DNA of 64,000 bases, taken from assembly GCF_000967865.1 (NCBI RefSeq), contig NZ_JXRU01000039.1, positions 62,001 to 126,000 on the forward strand. Reading direction: 5' to 3'. The DNA comes from Microbacterium sp. SA39. GTDB taxonomy: Bacteria; Actinomycetota; Actinomycetes; Actinomycetales; Microbacteriaceae. The position numbers and the translations under genes are program-made. The notes under the pieces were generated by a model. The model had not been told where the DNA came from, ran no database searches, and was given only the letters and a program-made list of their open reading frames with translations. Shown piece after piece: positions 42,601-49,931 of this stretch (positions within the stretch are counted from its first letter, which is position 1; the number at the start of each line of letters is the position of its first letter).

Positions 42601-43146
42601 GAGTCAGTGGACGCAGTAGCGACCGCGGCTGAGCTGAACAAGCTCCTCCGCTTCCCGCGCGCCCAGGCGGGTTTCGCGGCTTGGGCTCTCCAGCAGGGAC
42701 CAGCCGATATCGTCCTTGGGCTGCTGGACGTCGCCGTCTCGGAGTTCGAGAGCTCCCCCCGGCACCAGTATCTCGTGGCGAGAGCGTTCGCCCGTGCATC
42801 TCCGAATTGGGAGCCCGCGCCATGGGCGGAGCATGCGAACCCGGTTCTTCGGCAGGCAGTCGCCGCAACGCTGCCCGAGGATGATCCACTCCTGCGCACC
42901 ATGGCCCACCACGACGCGGACCGCCACGTCCAGGCGGCCGCCGTAGCACGGATTGTCAGCGCACCCGCTTCCGATGCGGCCGCGGTACTTGACGGAGTTC
43001 TTCGTCAGAAGCCAGTCGGCTGGATGTGTCGGAGCTGCCGGAAGATGAACCCGCCGTCGAGGAGCGTATGCAGCGGTGACAGGTGCTACTTCGCTCCGCC
43101 GGACCCTCAGGAGGAGGCGCAAACGGGCCTCGCCCTCCTCAGATAG
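39616..43146 (+). CDS. PD-(D/E)XK nuclease - NACHT-type STAND protein with zinc ribbon
   Basis: 1176 residues. Residues about 15-110 look like a restriction-type nuclease: Asp61/Asp62 in VDDVRVTFASG and Q76-x-K78 in YIQAKHT, the DUF4297/Cap4-like form. A NACHT NTPase follows: Walker A GLPGSGKST at 322-330 and Walker B LALILDSLDE near 399-408. The remaining about 700 residues are helical-repeat-like and would sense a ligand. The C-terminus ends in a four-Cys ribbon (CRSCRKMNPPSRSVCSGDRC). This is the plan of Avs/bNACHT anti-phage proteins, in which target recognition triggers oligomerisation and DNA cleavage. The phage target is unknown. Leaderless start. Confidence 0.85.
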   Translation: MAASRGSIGGASDDAGTEYKRGVAAFAIAYGLAGTTLPLDCFADDPRQVSAVDAETDDPVDDVRVTFASGRVAYIQAKHTLKTGRPINEAVSQWVSAARQGGLDRERHRLVIASQNVSGPMKDLGDALERRRSGRYAKFTDAEQRAASALDALLDGLTERQKADVWACGAVWHLQVREAGSSNAQNALQQLRLVVSGDNNVNAHHAWTHLLGFAGRVSGLRSGHTIRDWAGLLTGASIPLRTDGATPAASAARRVAALATYRDQVTHRGTHIQLEAMGPALPDLPLADSDVGLRIAAGPDGERNPSELRWAFMLRHRAVLTGLPGSGKSTALKQLAAQFVEGADMPLPIYASLRNYHPAVNGTGLLEHILDEATSIVDSVSRTEVAAEVRQRIAEDSPLALILDSLDETYDRRFEVVKALAALTRQLPGGTAILLATRDIGHADARSLGWYDMRLLPPKSLDKPVRSILTLTAANQGIPEDERGRWIAERAEWVEGILADDSVLAETPLFGSLLALLAGVGTANSLPTSRGAILSAVVRMFILKRELKKTADLLDLRPDEALLLGEQAFATEAHTLLNSRATATEAEVVAAIAKRLEPAWGLPPAKSVVMAQRIVRVFDEAGVFVIDTSGSITPRISLLAEVGDAMMAIDCLDGDAWVSQRISAEQYEPLILALTLSPDIVRIAMRSLEATHSRPLAQSIATSVAHGANLDAEATRLVAGCLISHLSEATMDGWSSWRALRALDLEPDQVDDLLYTLTALPAGYQHIVRSEAHLLWESSLADDAALDLMRMTLATETLPLMGDELPSGPASNAGLVDAQVRAAEHMLVIDPATADEIAARLNGDAPFFLHQRLLEILVERGNAYALDKTNEMRDAFIDAVTEPGWDPEVNRWPNLLDILSEASPVPLTSKQTLATPELARLFTLLNLNVAGSITFVNSDPSEVGAAFTATANLFGIDRGVLSAEADIVKARVDRWGMDPLFAVMESMDPHGYPEWESVDAVATAAELNKLLRFPRAQAGFAAWALQQGPADIVLGLLDVAVSEFESSPRHQYLVARAFARASPNWEPAPWAEHANPVLRQAVAATLPEDDPLLRTMAHHDADRHVQAAAVARIVSAPASDAAAVLDGVLRQKPVGWMCRSCRKMNPPSRSVCSGDRCYFAPPDPQEEAQTGLALLR

Positions 43147-43183
43147 GCAGCGTGCGCCCTTACGCGAGACGTCAAGACCTGCG

Positions 43184-43390
43184 ATGGCGCGAGTGAACCC
43201 GCGACACCCGCACGAGTGGGATTCTCGCGGATACGAGGGCGATGAGGAACGCGACCAGTTTTTCGAGGAGACGCGAGGCGCGCCGCCTCGGTGTCCCTCC
43301 CATGATTGGGAGGTGGCACACTTCCACTATCCCCATGGAGAGGAGTGGGAATGCCGGAACGACGGACGTACCCGACGGCCATCACCGTGA
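43184..43390 (+). CDS. small protein with possible metal site, unknown
   Basis: 68 residues. It is rich in His, Glu, Asp and Arg, with RCPSHDWEVAHFHYPHGEEWECRNDG providing two Cys and several His that might bind zinc. It lies between the STAND gene and the next gene, overlapping the latter by 40 nt in another frame, and has no clear ribosome binding site. Composition is protein-like, but the call remains tentative. Confidence 0.4.
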   Translation: MARVNPRHPHEWDSRGYEGDEERDQFFEETRGAPPRCPSHDWEVAHFHYPHGEEWECRNDGRTRRPSP

Positions 43391-44073
43391 ATGGCGCCAC
43401 ACACCAGGAGCTGTCCCACGAGCTCGCTGTCCGTTGGACGCTCGGACAGCATGCACGTGTCGGCGGACAGATCCTCCTTCTCATTCCAAACAAGGGCACT
43501 TTCCGCAACATGAACACGCTGCTCACCGAACTCGCCAAGCTGGACGCGGTGACCGTCGACACCCTCCGCGGCGGTCTCGCGTGGCGCGGTGGAGCGGTTC
43601 TCGCGGCATGGCCGAACCGGGAGTCACTCGCGACCATCGCCGACGACCCACGGGTTAAGGCACTCTGCGTGATCCCGTGGCTCGAGCAGGACACCCGGGC
43701 ATGGGATATCGCCGCGACACCCGAGCGGCTCGGCGAAACCACCTCACCGGTGGTCACCCCGCTGGACCCTGTGGTCGTCGTCGCGCTGACGCAGCTGACC
43801 GGGACGGTCAACCACTCCAACAATCTGGTGGGCGCTCTCGACCATCGTGACGCCGTCGCTGTCCTCCGCCTTCTCCACAAGGGGCGGTACGCGCTGCCTC
43901 ACGAGGCGGTCTACGAGTGGGCGTTGTCGAACGGTTGGCCCGCTCGAGGGGCGGAGCGTCTGCGGGAGATAGCCGAGAAAATCGATGCCGGTCGCACAGT
44001 TCAGATGAGAGGCTCGTCCCCATTGGCGCCTGACACGTTGAAACGGTGGAAGGCCGAATCACTCAAGCCATGA
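43351..44073 (+). CDS. hypothetical protein in defence island
   Basis: 240 residues, soluble, no recognised family. An N-terminal alpha/beta region (ITVNGATHQELSHELAVRWTLGQHARVGGQILLLIPNKGTFRNMNTLLTEL and GAVLAAWPNRESLATIADDPRVKALCVIPWLEQDTRAW) looks like a Rossmann or nuclease-like fold. A helical C-terminus (ALPHEAVYEWALSNGWPARGAERLREIAEKIDAG) follows. GGAGAGGAG precedes the ATG. It lies 22 nt upstream of another unknown gene, so they are probably co-expressed with the STAND protein. Confidence 0.7.
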   Translation: MPERRTYPTAITVNGATHQELSHELAVRWTLGQHARVGGQILLLIPNKGTFRNMNTLLTELAKLDAVTVDTLRGGLAWRGGAVLAAWPNRESLATIADDPRVKALCVIPWLEQDTRAWDIAATPERLGETTSPVVTPLDPVVVVALTQLTGTVNHSNNLVGALDHRDAVAVLRLLHKGRYALPHEAVYEWALSNGWPARGAERLREIAEKIDAGRTVQMRGSSPLAPDTLKRWKAESLKP

Positions 44074-44095
44074 CCGCGCTTTCTGGAGGAATCCG

Positions 44096-44992
44096 ATGAC
44101 CGATAGTCACGAGCCTCGTGAAGGCACGCAGGTCGCGGCCGTCCTGAGCACACTGTTCGGTGCTCAGAAGATCGCTCTGACCGACGCCGACAAGCGCATC
44201 GCTACAGTTGCGAACGACTGGCAGGTCGTGGGACCCAACGCTCACATCGCCGAGCTTCACGCCACGCTGAACGGCGTGCAGGAAGGGAGAGCCATCGAGA
44301 TCTTCGGGCGCGCGGCGTCCGCCGGTGAGCAGCTCGGGTTGGCCCTGACTCTGCGGCTGGATGCCCGGCGCTGGATGGCGAAGCCGAACGACACGGAGGT
44401 CCACCTTCCGGTCCGCGCTCTCACCGAGATGCAGGGTTATTACACGCTCTCCGCGGCCGCGGGACTGGCCAATGTCATCTTGCGCATCGGACTGCTGAAC
44501 TCGGACATCCGCGCACGAATAGAAGAGCGGTGGAAGAACAACGTGGGCTTTCATCCTTTCTCCTCTGACCGCAACGACTGGATTCAGTTCAGCGAGAAGG
44601 CCTTCACCACGGTCCGGTATGCAGTCGATGCGGTGGACGCCCCGGAGCTGCAAGCGTCGGCTGAGGCTCTGCTGCAGCTGCGCAAGGACCAACGCTGGGA
44701 AGCCCTAGACCTCAGGAGGGCGCTGGACTATCACCAGTGGCGGCCGCAGAGCGTGGTCGGTGGAGTCGCCGCCGAAAGCTTGTGGAGCGCACTCGCGGGT
44801 GGGGGACGCACGGCGATCTTCCCCCCTCGCGATAACACCCTCCCGGATTTGAACGACATGTGCGCGGAAAGCGATGCGGCGTTGGAGCTCCTCGCTGCTA
44901 CGGCAGCCGATGTCCTGATGCGGTTCCCCGCCGCGCTGCGAGAAATGGGGCTCGAGATTTACGTGAATAACGAGGGGCCCGATCCGTCCTGA
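44096..44992 (+). CDS. hypothetical protein in defence island
   Basis: 298 residues, soluble, mostly helical by composition, with no recognised domain. Notable stretches are RALTEMQGYYTLSAAAGLANVILRIGLLNSD and RRALDYHQWRPQSVVGGVAAESLW. GGAGG stands 6 nt before the ATG, and the gap to the previous gene is 22 nt. It probably belongs to the same operon as the two genes before it. Confidence 0.72.
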   Translation: MTDSHEPREGTQVAAVLSTLFGAQKIALTDADKRIATVANDWQVVGPNAHIAELHATLNGVQEGRAIEIFGRAASAGEQLGLALTLRLDARRWMAKPNDTEVHLPVRALTEMQGYYTLSAAAGLANVILRIGLLNSDIRARIEERWKNNVGFHPFSSDRNDWIQFSEKAFTTVRYAVDAVDAPELQASAEALLQLRKDQRWEALDLRRALDYHQWRPQSVVGGVAAESLWSALAGGGRTAIFPPRDNTLPDLNDMCAESDAALELLAATAADVLMRFPAALREMGLEIYVNNEGPDPS

Positions 44993-45050
44993 CAAGACTC
45001 TTTCTGGGCCGGAGATAAGGACCGTGCGACACCGCGCGTAACCAGCTGAG

Positions 45051-45311
45051 CTACTCGTAGCTCCGCTGCACGTGCCAGCCGTCCTCGCCTCGGAAGACAT
45101 CGAACACGAGTGACTGCCCGCCGTCGTCTGTCCCTTGAAAGCGCCATCCGTAGAGTCCGGCGCGATGTTTCACAGGTGCAGTCCAGATCGAGTGGCGCAG
45201 ACGAGTGGGGGTGTCCGTGACCCTCCACCGTCGACCGGCGAAGACCATCCTGACGGGGATATCGTTGGCCATCCATATCGTCGCAGGTGAGTCAGCGGTC
45301 GCGGGTCTCAT
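45051..45311 (-). CDS. small DUF6504-like protein
   Basis: 86 residues. IWMANDIPVRMVFAGRRWRVTDTPTRLRHSIWT and GLYGWRFQGTDDGGQSLVFDVFRGEDGWHVQRSYE resemble the small protein found beside the actinobacterial translesion genes imuB/dnaE2. Those polymerase genes are absent here. It is divergent from another small protein, and an SOS-like box lies between them. The family name is from memory of context and is held with moderate confidence. Confidence 0.7.
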   Translation of the reverse strand: MRPATADSPATIWMANDIPVRMVFAGRRWRVTDTPTRLRHSIWTAPVKHRAGLYGWRFQGTDDGGQSLVFDVFRGEDGWHVQRSYE

Positions 45312-45323
45312 AGTTCGAGAATA

Positions 45324-45335
45324 GAACATAGCTTC
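45324..45335. promoter_or_regulatory. possible LexA (SOS) box
   Basis: GAACATAGCTTC differs by one base from GAAC-N4-GTTC, the core of the actinobacterial LexA site, and is extended outward by TA.. and ..GAA. It lies between two divergent small genes of the type associated with DNA damage. Confidence 0.4.
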
Positions 45336-45377
45336 GAAGGTTGCTAGTCTGTTCCTGGCCGGGGAAAGGATGCCGGC

Positions 45378-45695
45378 ATGGGATCGAGCAAGCGTCTGGC
45401 GGCGCATTACGACATGCGTGCGCAGCACCAGGAGATCCTTCGAGCCGCCCGATCCGGACCACTGCAATCGCTCACCGACCGCGAGCTCGCGCTGCGAGAG
45501 CAGCCCATCACGATCTACCCGCAGCCATACCGCGTCGTTCAGGCCTGGGTCCGTTTCGGCGCCCGCGCCATCCGCGTCGATGCGAAACTCGCCCGTTCCA
45601 CCCCGCTCGCCGCCGGAATCGAGTTCCGCGCCGGAGATGAGACCTTCCGCTGCTGGGTATGGGGAAACGCAGTCTCCGCATCCTCGGAAGACTAG
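45378..45695 (+). CDS. small hypothetical protein of the SOS-type pair
   Basis: 105 residues, soluble. It starts with SSKRLAAHYDMRAQHQEILRAARSGPLQSLTDRELALREQPITIYP and continues with VQAWVRFGARAIRVDAKLARSTPLAAGIEFRAGDETFRCWVWGNAV, a beta-rich part. It is divergent from the DUF6504-like gene. AAAGGA lies 7 nt before the ATG. Proteins like this are seen next to the translesion-synthesis cassette; the exact function is unknown. Confidence 0.68.
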   Translation: MGSSKRLAAHYDMRAQHQEILRAARSGPLQSLTDRELALREQPITIYPQPYRVVQAWVRFGARAIRVDAKLARSTPLAAGIEFRAGDETFRCWVWGNAVSASSED

Positions 45696-45717
45696 CCCTC
45701 GATATTCTCCATCATGC

Positions 45718-45730
45718 CCTGTATACATGG
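45718..45730 (+). repeat. GTATAC-containing motif before metallophosphoesterase gene
   Basis: CCTGTATACATGG has a GTATAC palindromic core and resembles three copies near 49.8 kb. It lies 25 nt before the start codon of the metallophosphoesterase, where a regulator would act. Confidence 0.4.
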
Positions 45731-45754
45731 ATAATCATTCATCGGAGGCATCGC

Positions 45755-46564
45755 ATGAAAGCGCTCGAGTACCAGCGTCAGATCGTCCTGCCGGATCAGC
45801 GCGTCGCCGTCGTCGGCGACATCCACGGCAACTTCAGATGGCTGGACATCGTCGCCAAGGCGACTCAAACGCTCGCCCCTGACGTCACCACCATGCTGCA
45901 GCTCGGAGATTGGGCGATGGACTCGGATACGACCGACGAGGCGCTGGATGGCACCGGCATTCAACGGATCTATGTCACGCTCGGTAACCACGAGTCCTGG
46001 GACAAGGTCTCGCCGCTGCTCGACGCACATCCGGGCGAAGCCGTTCGGGTCTCGAAGGTCACCTGGCTGTTGCCCAGGCCCGCCCGTCTGACAATCGGGG
46101 GCCGTAGTGTGCTGTCGTTGGGCGGCGCCGTATCCGTCGATAAGGCGTGGCGACAGGAAGGCGTCAGTTGGTGGCAGGACGAAGAAATCACGCGGGAGAA
46201 TGTGGTTGCGGCCATCGCCGGAGGACCCGCGGACCTGATGCTGACTCACGAGTCGCCCGCAGGAACGCCAGTGCGCGCGGTCCGAGAGATCCTGCGCACG
46301 AACCCCATGGGCTTCCCTGAAGACGCCCTCCGGGATTCGGCCACATCCCGCGCACGAGTCGCGAAGGTCTGGAACATCGTGTACCCGGAGCTTCTCATCC
46401 ACGGTCACATGCACACGCCCGGAGGCGGTCAGACTGAGAACGGCCTACGTGTGGCGAGCCTCGGCCAGGACGGACAGCAGGGCAATGTCGGGTTCCTCGA
46501 CATGGAGACGCTGCGCATCGAAACGCCTACACTCCGTCAGATCCGGGAAGCCGCGGGTCGATGA
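45755..46564 (+). CDS. calcineurin-like metallophosphoesterase
   Basis: 269 residues. The five metal-binding motifs are visible: VVGDIHGN, LQLGDWAMD, TLGNHESW, LTHESPAGT and HGHMHTP. The fold hydrolyses phosphoesters with two metal ions; substrates range from nucleotides to RNA caps. GGAGG lies 6 nt before the ATG. It overlaps the following small gene by 4 nt (ATGA), so the pair is co-translated and may be a toxin/antitoxin-like or defence unit. Confidence 0.87.
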   Translation: MKALEYQRQIVLPDQRVAVVGDIHGNFRWLDIVAKATQTLAPDVTTMLQLGDWAMDSDTTDEALDGTGIQRIYVTLGNHESWDKVSPLLDAHPGEAVRVSKVTWLLPRPARLTIGGRSVLSLGGAVSVDKAWRQEGVSWWQDEEITRENVVAAIAGGPADLMLTHESPAGTPVRAVREILRTNPMGFPEDALRDSATSRARVAKVWNIVYPELLIHGHMHTPGGGQTENGLRVASLGQDGQQGNVGFLDMETLRIETPTLRQIREAAGR

Positions 46565-46944
46565 CCGACAAGAACCCGTGGGCCGAGATCATTGGGCCCT
46601 GCTACACGCTCGCATCCCTGTCGCGCGCCCTCCGGTGGACGGAGGCCGAGGTGAAGACGGCTGCCGCGTCGCTCACCGTACTCGAACTCCTCACCGACGA
46701 CGGCGTCCTCCTCTACCCCGCATTCCAGGTTTGGGAGGGGCGCCTGGTTCCGGCACTCGCGCAGGTTCTCCAGGTACTGAGTACCGGCACGAAGGGGCGG
46801 TGGACGTGGGCGCAGTGGCTCAACACACGAATCGATGACGAATCCGGGGAGGAGGCCCTAAGCGCCATCGAACAGCTGCGCGCAGGCCAACTCGACGACG
46901 TGCTGCTCGATGCCCGTCACACTGCCTGGGCATGGAGCAGTTGA
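46561..46944 (+). CDS. small protein coupled to metallophosphoesterase, ParS/MbcA-like
   Basis: 127 residues. TLASLSRALRWTEAEVKTAAASLTVLELLTDDGVLLYPAFQV and WTWAQWLNTRIDDESGEEALSAIEQLRAGQLDDVLLDARHTAWAW recall the Xre/MbcA/ParS antitoxin type, in which the C-terminal region binds the toxin. No toxin of the matching RES family is present. It overlaps the metallophosphoesterase by 4 nt. The call rests on pattern only. Confidence 0.6.
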   Translation: MTDKNPWAEIIGPCYTLASLSRALRWTEAEVKTAAASLTVLELLTDDGVLLYPAFQVWEGRLVPALAQVLQVLSTGTKGRWTWAQWLNTRIDDESGEEALSAIEQLRAGQLDDVLLDARHTAWAWSS

Positions 46945-46979
46945 AAAGCGCGCGATGCGCAGGGCGTTGCCCCTGCCGG

Positions 46980-46985
46980 TAACGT
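46980..46985 (+). promoter_or_regulatory. -10 box of leaderless DUF4209-type gene
   Basis: TAACGT, 7 nt before the ATG at 46993. Confidence 0.4.
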
Positions 46986-46992
46986 CGCACTC

Positions 46993-48792
46993 ATGAGCAA
47001 TGCCGACCCGCAGCCCGAAAATCAGCGGTGGTTGGACGCGGTGCGACGCGCCAAAGAAGCCGGCCTGCTTGAGAACATCATGACCCGCCAGGCATCACCG
47101 CCGACTGACGACGAGGACGCGACCGCCGTGATGCGACTCGCGGATCATGTTCGCGACTACGTCTTGCGCGCAGAAGACACGTCGACCCCCTACCTCAAGC
47201 TGTGGAGCGACCTGCCGCACCCCGTGCCGAGCGAACTCAGCGACGACGAACTCGCGATCCTTTCGCACCTCGCAACAGAGGCCGAGGACTGGCGCCTTCG
47301 CGTTCGGTGCCTGGATATTCTCGCGATCCGTGAGACCGGCGTCGCCCGCGTAAATCGCATGGTGAACATGCTGGTGGTTCTGCGTGACTCGCTTGCCCAG
47401 GCTCCGCTAGAGCCATCCGACTTCAGAACGATTGACCGGGCCTTCGCGGTCGCAGGATACGGCAGCAGTGTGCGAGAGGTCTTGTCAGACATCGAGGCAC
47501 TCCTTGTCCAGCGCGCTATGACTTCGAGCAATCAGCTTGAGCACGTGTGGGTGAGCCAGCATCTCCGCGAGAACAAGCGAGCGCGCGACCGCGCTTCCGA
47601 GATCGCAGAATCGTTCGACCTCCGCTTCCAGGAACGTGGCGAACGGCTCGATGGCGAGGAGGCCGCGGAATGGTTCCTGCTCGCCGGAAATACCGCGCGC
47701 GCCCACGACCGCCTGCTCGAGGTGATTCTCGGTCTTCAGCGAGATGCGGAGGCCATCCTTGCGGACCGGGATCCCATGACGGCACTCACCGCGTCGCACC
47801 TGGCCGAAGTGGCACTGAAAATATTGACACGCATCCCGGTGAAGGTGCGGAATGCCAAAGGCCAGGGTGCCCTCCTCGACCAGCTCGTCGCTTTGCCCCG
47901 AGTAGCCGGGAAGATCCTACTGACGCTTGCAACGCCCCACCGAACTCCTCAGCCCGACCTGCAGGCAATCCGCGAGGCGCTCACCGAGAACATCAGCGAA
48001 GCCGACCCGAACACCGCTGTGTCCCTGTTCTTGCACCTCATGCCCCTCGCGGACGTGGTCCTCCTCCGAGCAGCAGCCGAGCAGTCAACAGAAAAGCACG
48101 GGTTCCTCCGAAGACTTCCACGTGCGAACCTCGAGCGCGACGGTCGCACGTCCGCGGCATCGGATCCGGCCAACGACGCCGATGTCTACGGTGTGCCGGC
48201 AACGGTATGGCAGCAGATGATGAACACGTACCGCCTCATGGTGACGTCAGCGGTCGAGCAGGTGCTCCTGCCAGCGTGGATAGAGCTTCGAAACCGACAT
48301 GCGATAACCCTGACGGACTTCATCCAGATGGCGAACCACAGCGGCCTGATTCCACCAGGGCGCGAGCGTATGGTGGGCCGCGCGCTCTACTACGGCTTCC
48401 ACGGAGACTTCCTCTCCGCCGCACAACTACTCGCTCCTCAAGTCGAAAATCTGCTCCGCTACCATCTGGCGAACGCGGACGAGCGGACGAGCCGCATCGA
48501 GAACTCCGTAGAACACGAGAACGGATTGTCGACGTTGGTCGAGTCCGACAAGATGGACGCGGTGTTCGGAGCCAACGAAGCATTCGAGATCCGCGCGCTT
48601 TTCAGCAGCAACGGCGGAGTGAACCTTCGAAACACGTCCGCCCACGGTCTGCTCGCCGATCTCGACGCGTACACGCCGTTCCCGTTCCACGCCTGGTGGC
48701 TGGTCTGGAAGCTCGTAGCCACCGAGTTCGGCAACGCCGAACGTGACGCCACCGCGTCAGCGAACCGAGAACCGGCCGACCCTCCGGAGTAG
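46993..48792 (+). CDS. DUF4209/HEPN-like protein
   Basis: 599 residues, soluble and helical. The C-terminal part has RMVGRALYYGFHGDFLSAAQLLAPQVENLLRYHLANA and then NLRNTSAHGLLADLDAYTPFPFHAW, the DUF4209 pattern with an R-x4-H signature (RNTSAH) as in HEPN RNases. The N-terminal two thirds are repeat-like and unassigned. HEPN proteins in defence islands often cut RNA on infection. It is a single gene, likely leaderless. RNase activity is inferred from the motif. Confidence 0.75.
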   Translation: MSNADPQPENQRWLDAVRRAKEAGLLENIMTRQASPPTDDEDATAVMRLADHVRDYVLRAEDTSTPYLKLWSDLPHPVPSELSDDELAILSHLATEAEDWRLRVRCLDILAIRETGVARVNRMVNMLVVLRDSLAQAPLEPSDFRTIDRAFAVAGYGSSVREVLSDIEALLVQRAMTSSNQLEHVWVSQHLRENKRARDRASEIAESFDLRFQERGERLDGEEAAEWFLLAGNTARAHDRLLEVILGLQRDAEAILADRDPMTALTASHLAEVALKILTRIPVKVRNAKGQGALLDQLVALPRVAGKILLTLATPHRTPQPDLQAIREALTENISEADPNTAVSLFLHLMPLADVVLLRAAAEQSTEKHGFLRRLPRANLERDGRTSAASDPANDADVYGVPATVWQQMMNTYRLMVTSAVEQVLLPAWIELRNRHAITLTDFIQMANHSGLIPPGRERMVGRALYYGFHGDFLSAAQLLAPQVENLLRYHLANADERTSRIENSVEHENGLSTLVESDKMDAVFGANEAFEIRALFSSNGGVNLRNTSAHGLLADLDAYTPFPFHAWWLVWKLVATEFGNAERDATASANREPADPPE

Positions 48793-48872
48793 TGCGCCGC
48801 GGCAGTTCGTGCCGCTCCCGCAGGGCCGACGTCCACGCGGCGCCGCAGGTGGCCGTGGCGGCGAGTTCACGG

Positions 48873-49307
48873 TCAAGCTTCACGGTCCGCCGGAGGTAGA
48901 CCTGACCCCGACAGGGGCCCGACCTGGTCCTCCGAGGGATGCTCTCCGGATAACGTCGGGCGACATGGTCGGATCACGGCCCACATCCCGGGCAGGCAAC
49001 TCAGCCGCGCTCGCTGGTACCCGTTCAGCGACTCAGGATCCTGCGCAGCGACCCAGGCGAGGATCTCTGCGGTCGCGCCGGGGTCGCCCGCCTGGGGCAG
49101 TCGCCCCAGCATGTGGGCGATCCGTCCGACGCTCTGAGCCATCAGGCACCAGACCCGCGGCGGCGAATCCGCGGGTAGCCCCTCAGCCAGGTTGATGGAC
49201 GCGTAGATGTACTCGAGCGACTCGCGGTCGTAGGGCGTCAGATCAGCTGGTTCGCGGTCGATGAGTGCGAGGAATGAGGCGGGATAGTCTTCCATACCTT
49301 GACCCAT
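48873..49307 (-). CDS. hypothetical protein
   Basis: 144 residues, with MEDYPASFLALIDREPADLTPYDRESLEYIYASINLAEGLPADSPPRVWCLMAQSVGRIAHMLG in the first half. The second half is less protein-like after WAVIRPCRP. A start at 49295 (MEDYP) is possible. No family is recognised and no ribosome binding site is clear. Confidence 0.5.
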   Translation of the reverse strand: MGQGMEDYPASFLALIDREPADLTPYDRESLEYIYASINLAEGLPADSPPRVWCLMAQSVGRIAHMLGRLPQAGDPGATAEILAWVAAQDPESLNGYQRARLSCLPGMWAVIRPCRPTLSGEHPSEDQVGPLSGSGLPPADREA

Positions 49308-49458
49308 GCGCGGTGGGACCAGGGAGGAGCGCCGCGCGACTCAAGGCGACGCCTGGACGGAGCGGAGGGCGCTGGCACTGGACGCTTGGGGCTGCCGAAA
49401 TGAATAAAATAAATACGATTCTGGCCTCGACGACGAGTTCGAACGCGTGGCGCGAGAG

Positions 49459-49713
49459 CTAGAGTCCCGACTCAGTCATCAACTGCGCGACCGAGATCCC
49501 AAGGACTCCGGACAGGCCGACGAGCGTTGCCATTCGAGGGTTGGAGGGGCCTGCCCCCTCCTTGCGCCCGGTAGAGCGTCCTGCTTCGATGAGCTGCAAC
49601 TGGTTCTTCGTGATGCCTGCCTGATAGGCCAGGGACTCCTGAGACAGCCCGCTGTCATTGCGCAGGCGTCGCAACGCCGCACCCAGCTGCTCGGCCGTCT
49701 TCTCGTTCCACAT
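49459..49713 (-). CDS. XRE-family regulator
   Basis: 84 residues. AEQLGAALRRLRNDSGLSQESLAYQAGITKNQLQLIEAGRSTGRKEGAGPSNPRMATLVGLSGVLGISVAQLM is a complete Cro/C1-type HTH with an insert after helix 3. The ATG at 49713 gives the usual N-terminus. Three GTATA-type motifs lie just upstream (49766-49864) and one before the metallophosphoesterase operon; these are candidates for its binding sites. Confidence 0.87.
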   Translation of the reverse strand: MWNEKTAEQLGAALRRLRNDSGLSQESLAYQAGITKNQLQLIEAGRSTGRKEGAGPSNPRMATLVGLSGVLGISVAQLMTESGL

Positions 49714-49765
49714 CGCTATCCAGCATGTGGAGCGGACCTGCAAAACCACACCCTATGCACAAGGC

Positions 49766-49864
49766 CTGTTATACATGCCTATTGCACACGTTCAACGCGG
49801 ACCGTGCGGCGCGCCGTTAGGTGCTTGCCAGAGATCTGGTATATACGGCCTGCTGTATATGGCC
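49766..49864. repeat. cluster of three TATAC/TATAT motifs upstream of XRE gene
   Basis: CTGTTATACATGCC (49766-49779), GTATATACGGCC (49839-49850) and CTGTATATGGCC (49853-49864) share a TATA core flanked by GGCC or GCC. They resemble CCTGTATACATGG at 45718. They could be operators for the XRE protein or recombination sites of the adjacent element. Confidence 0.45.
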
Positions 49865-49931
49865 TAGTATTTCCGCTCAGACGACGTTCGCCGAAGGGAG
49901 GCCCCGTGTCTTGGCGAGATGACGCGTGTGC

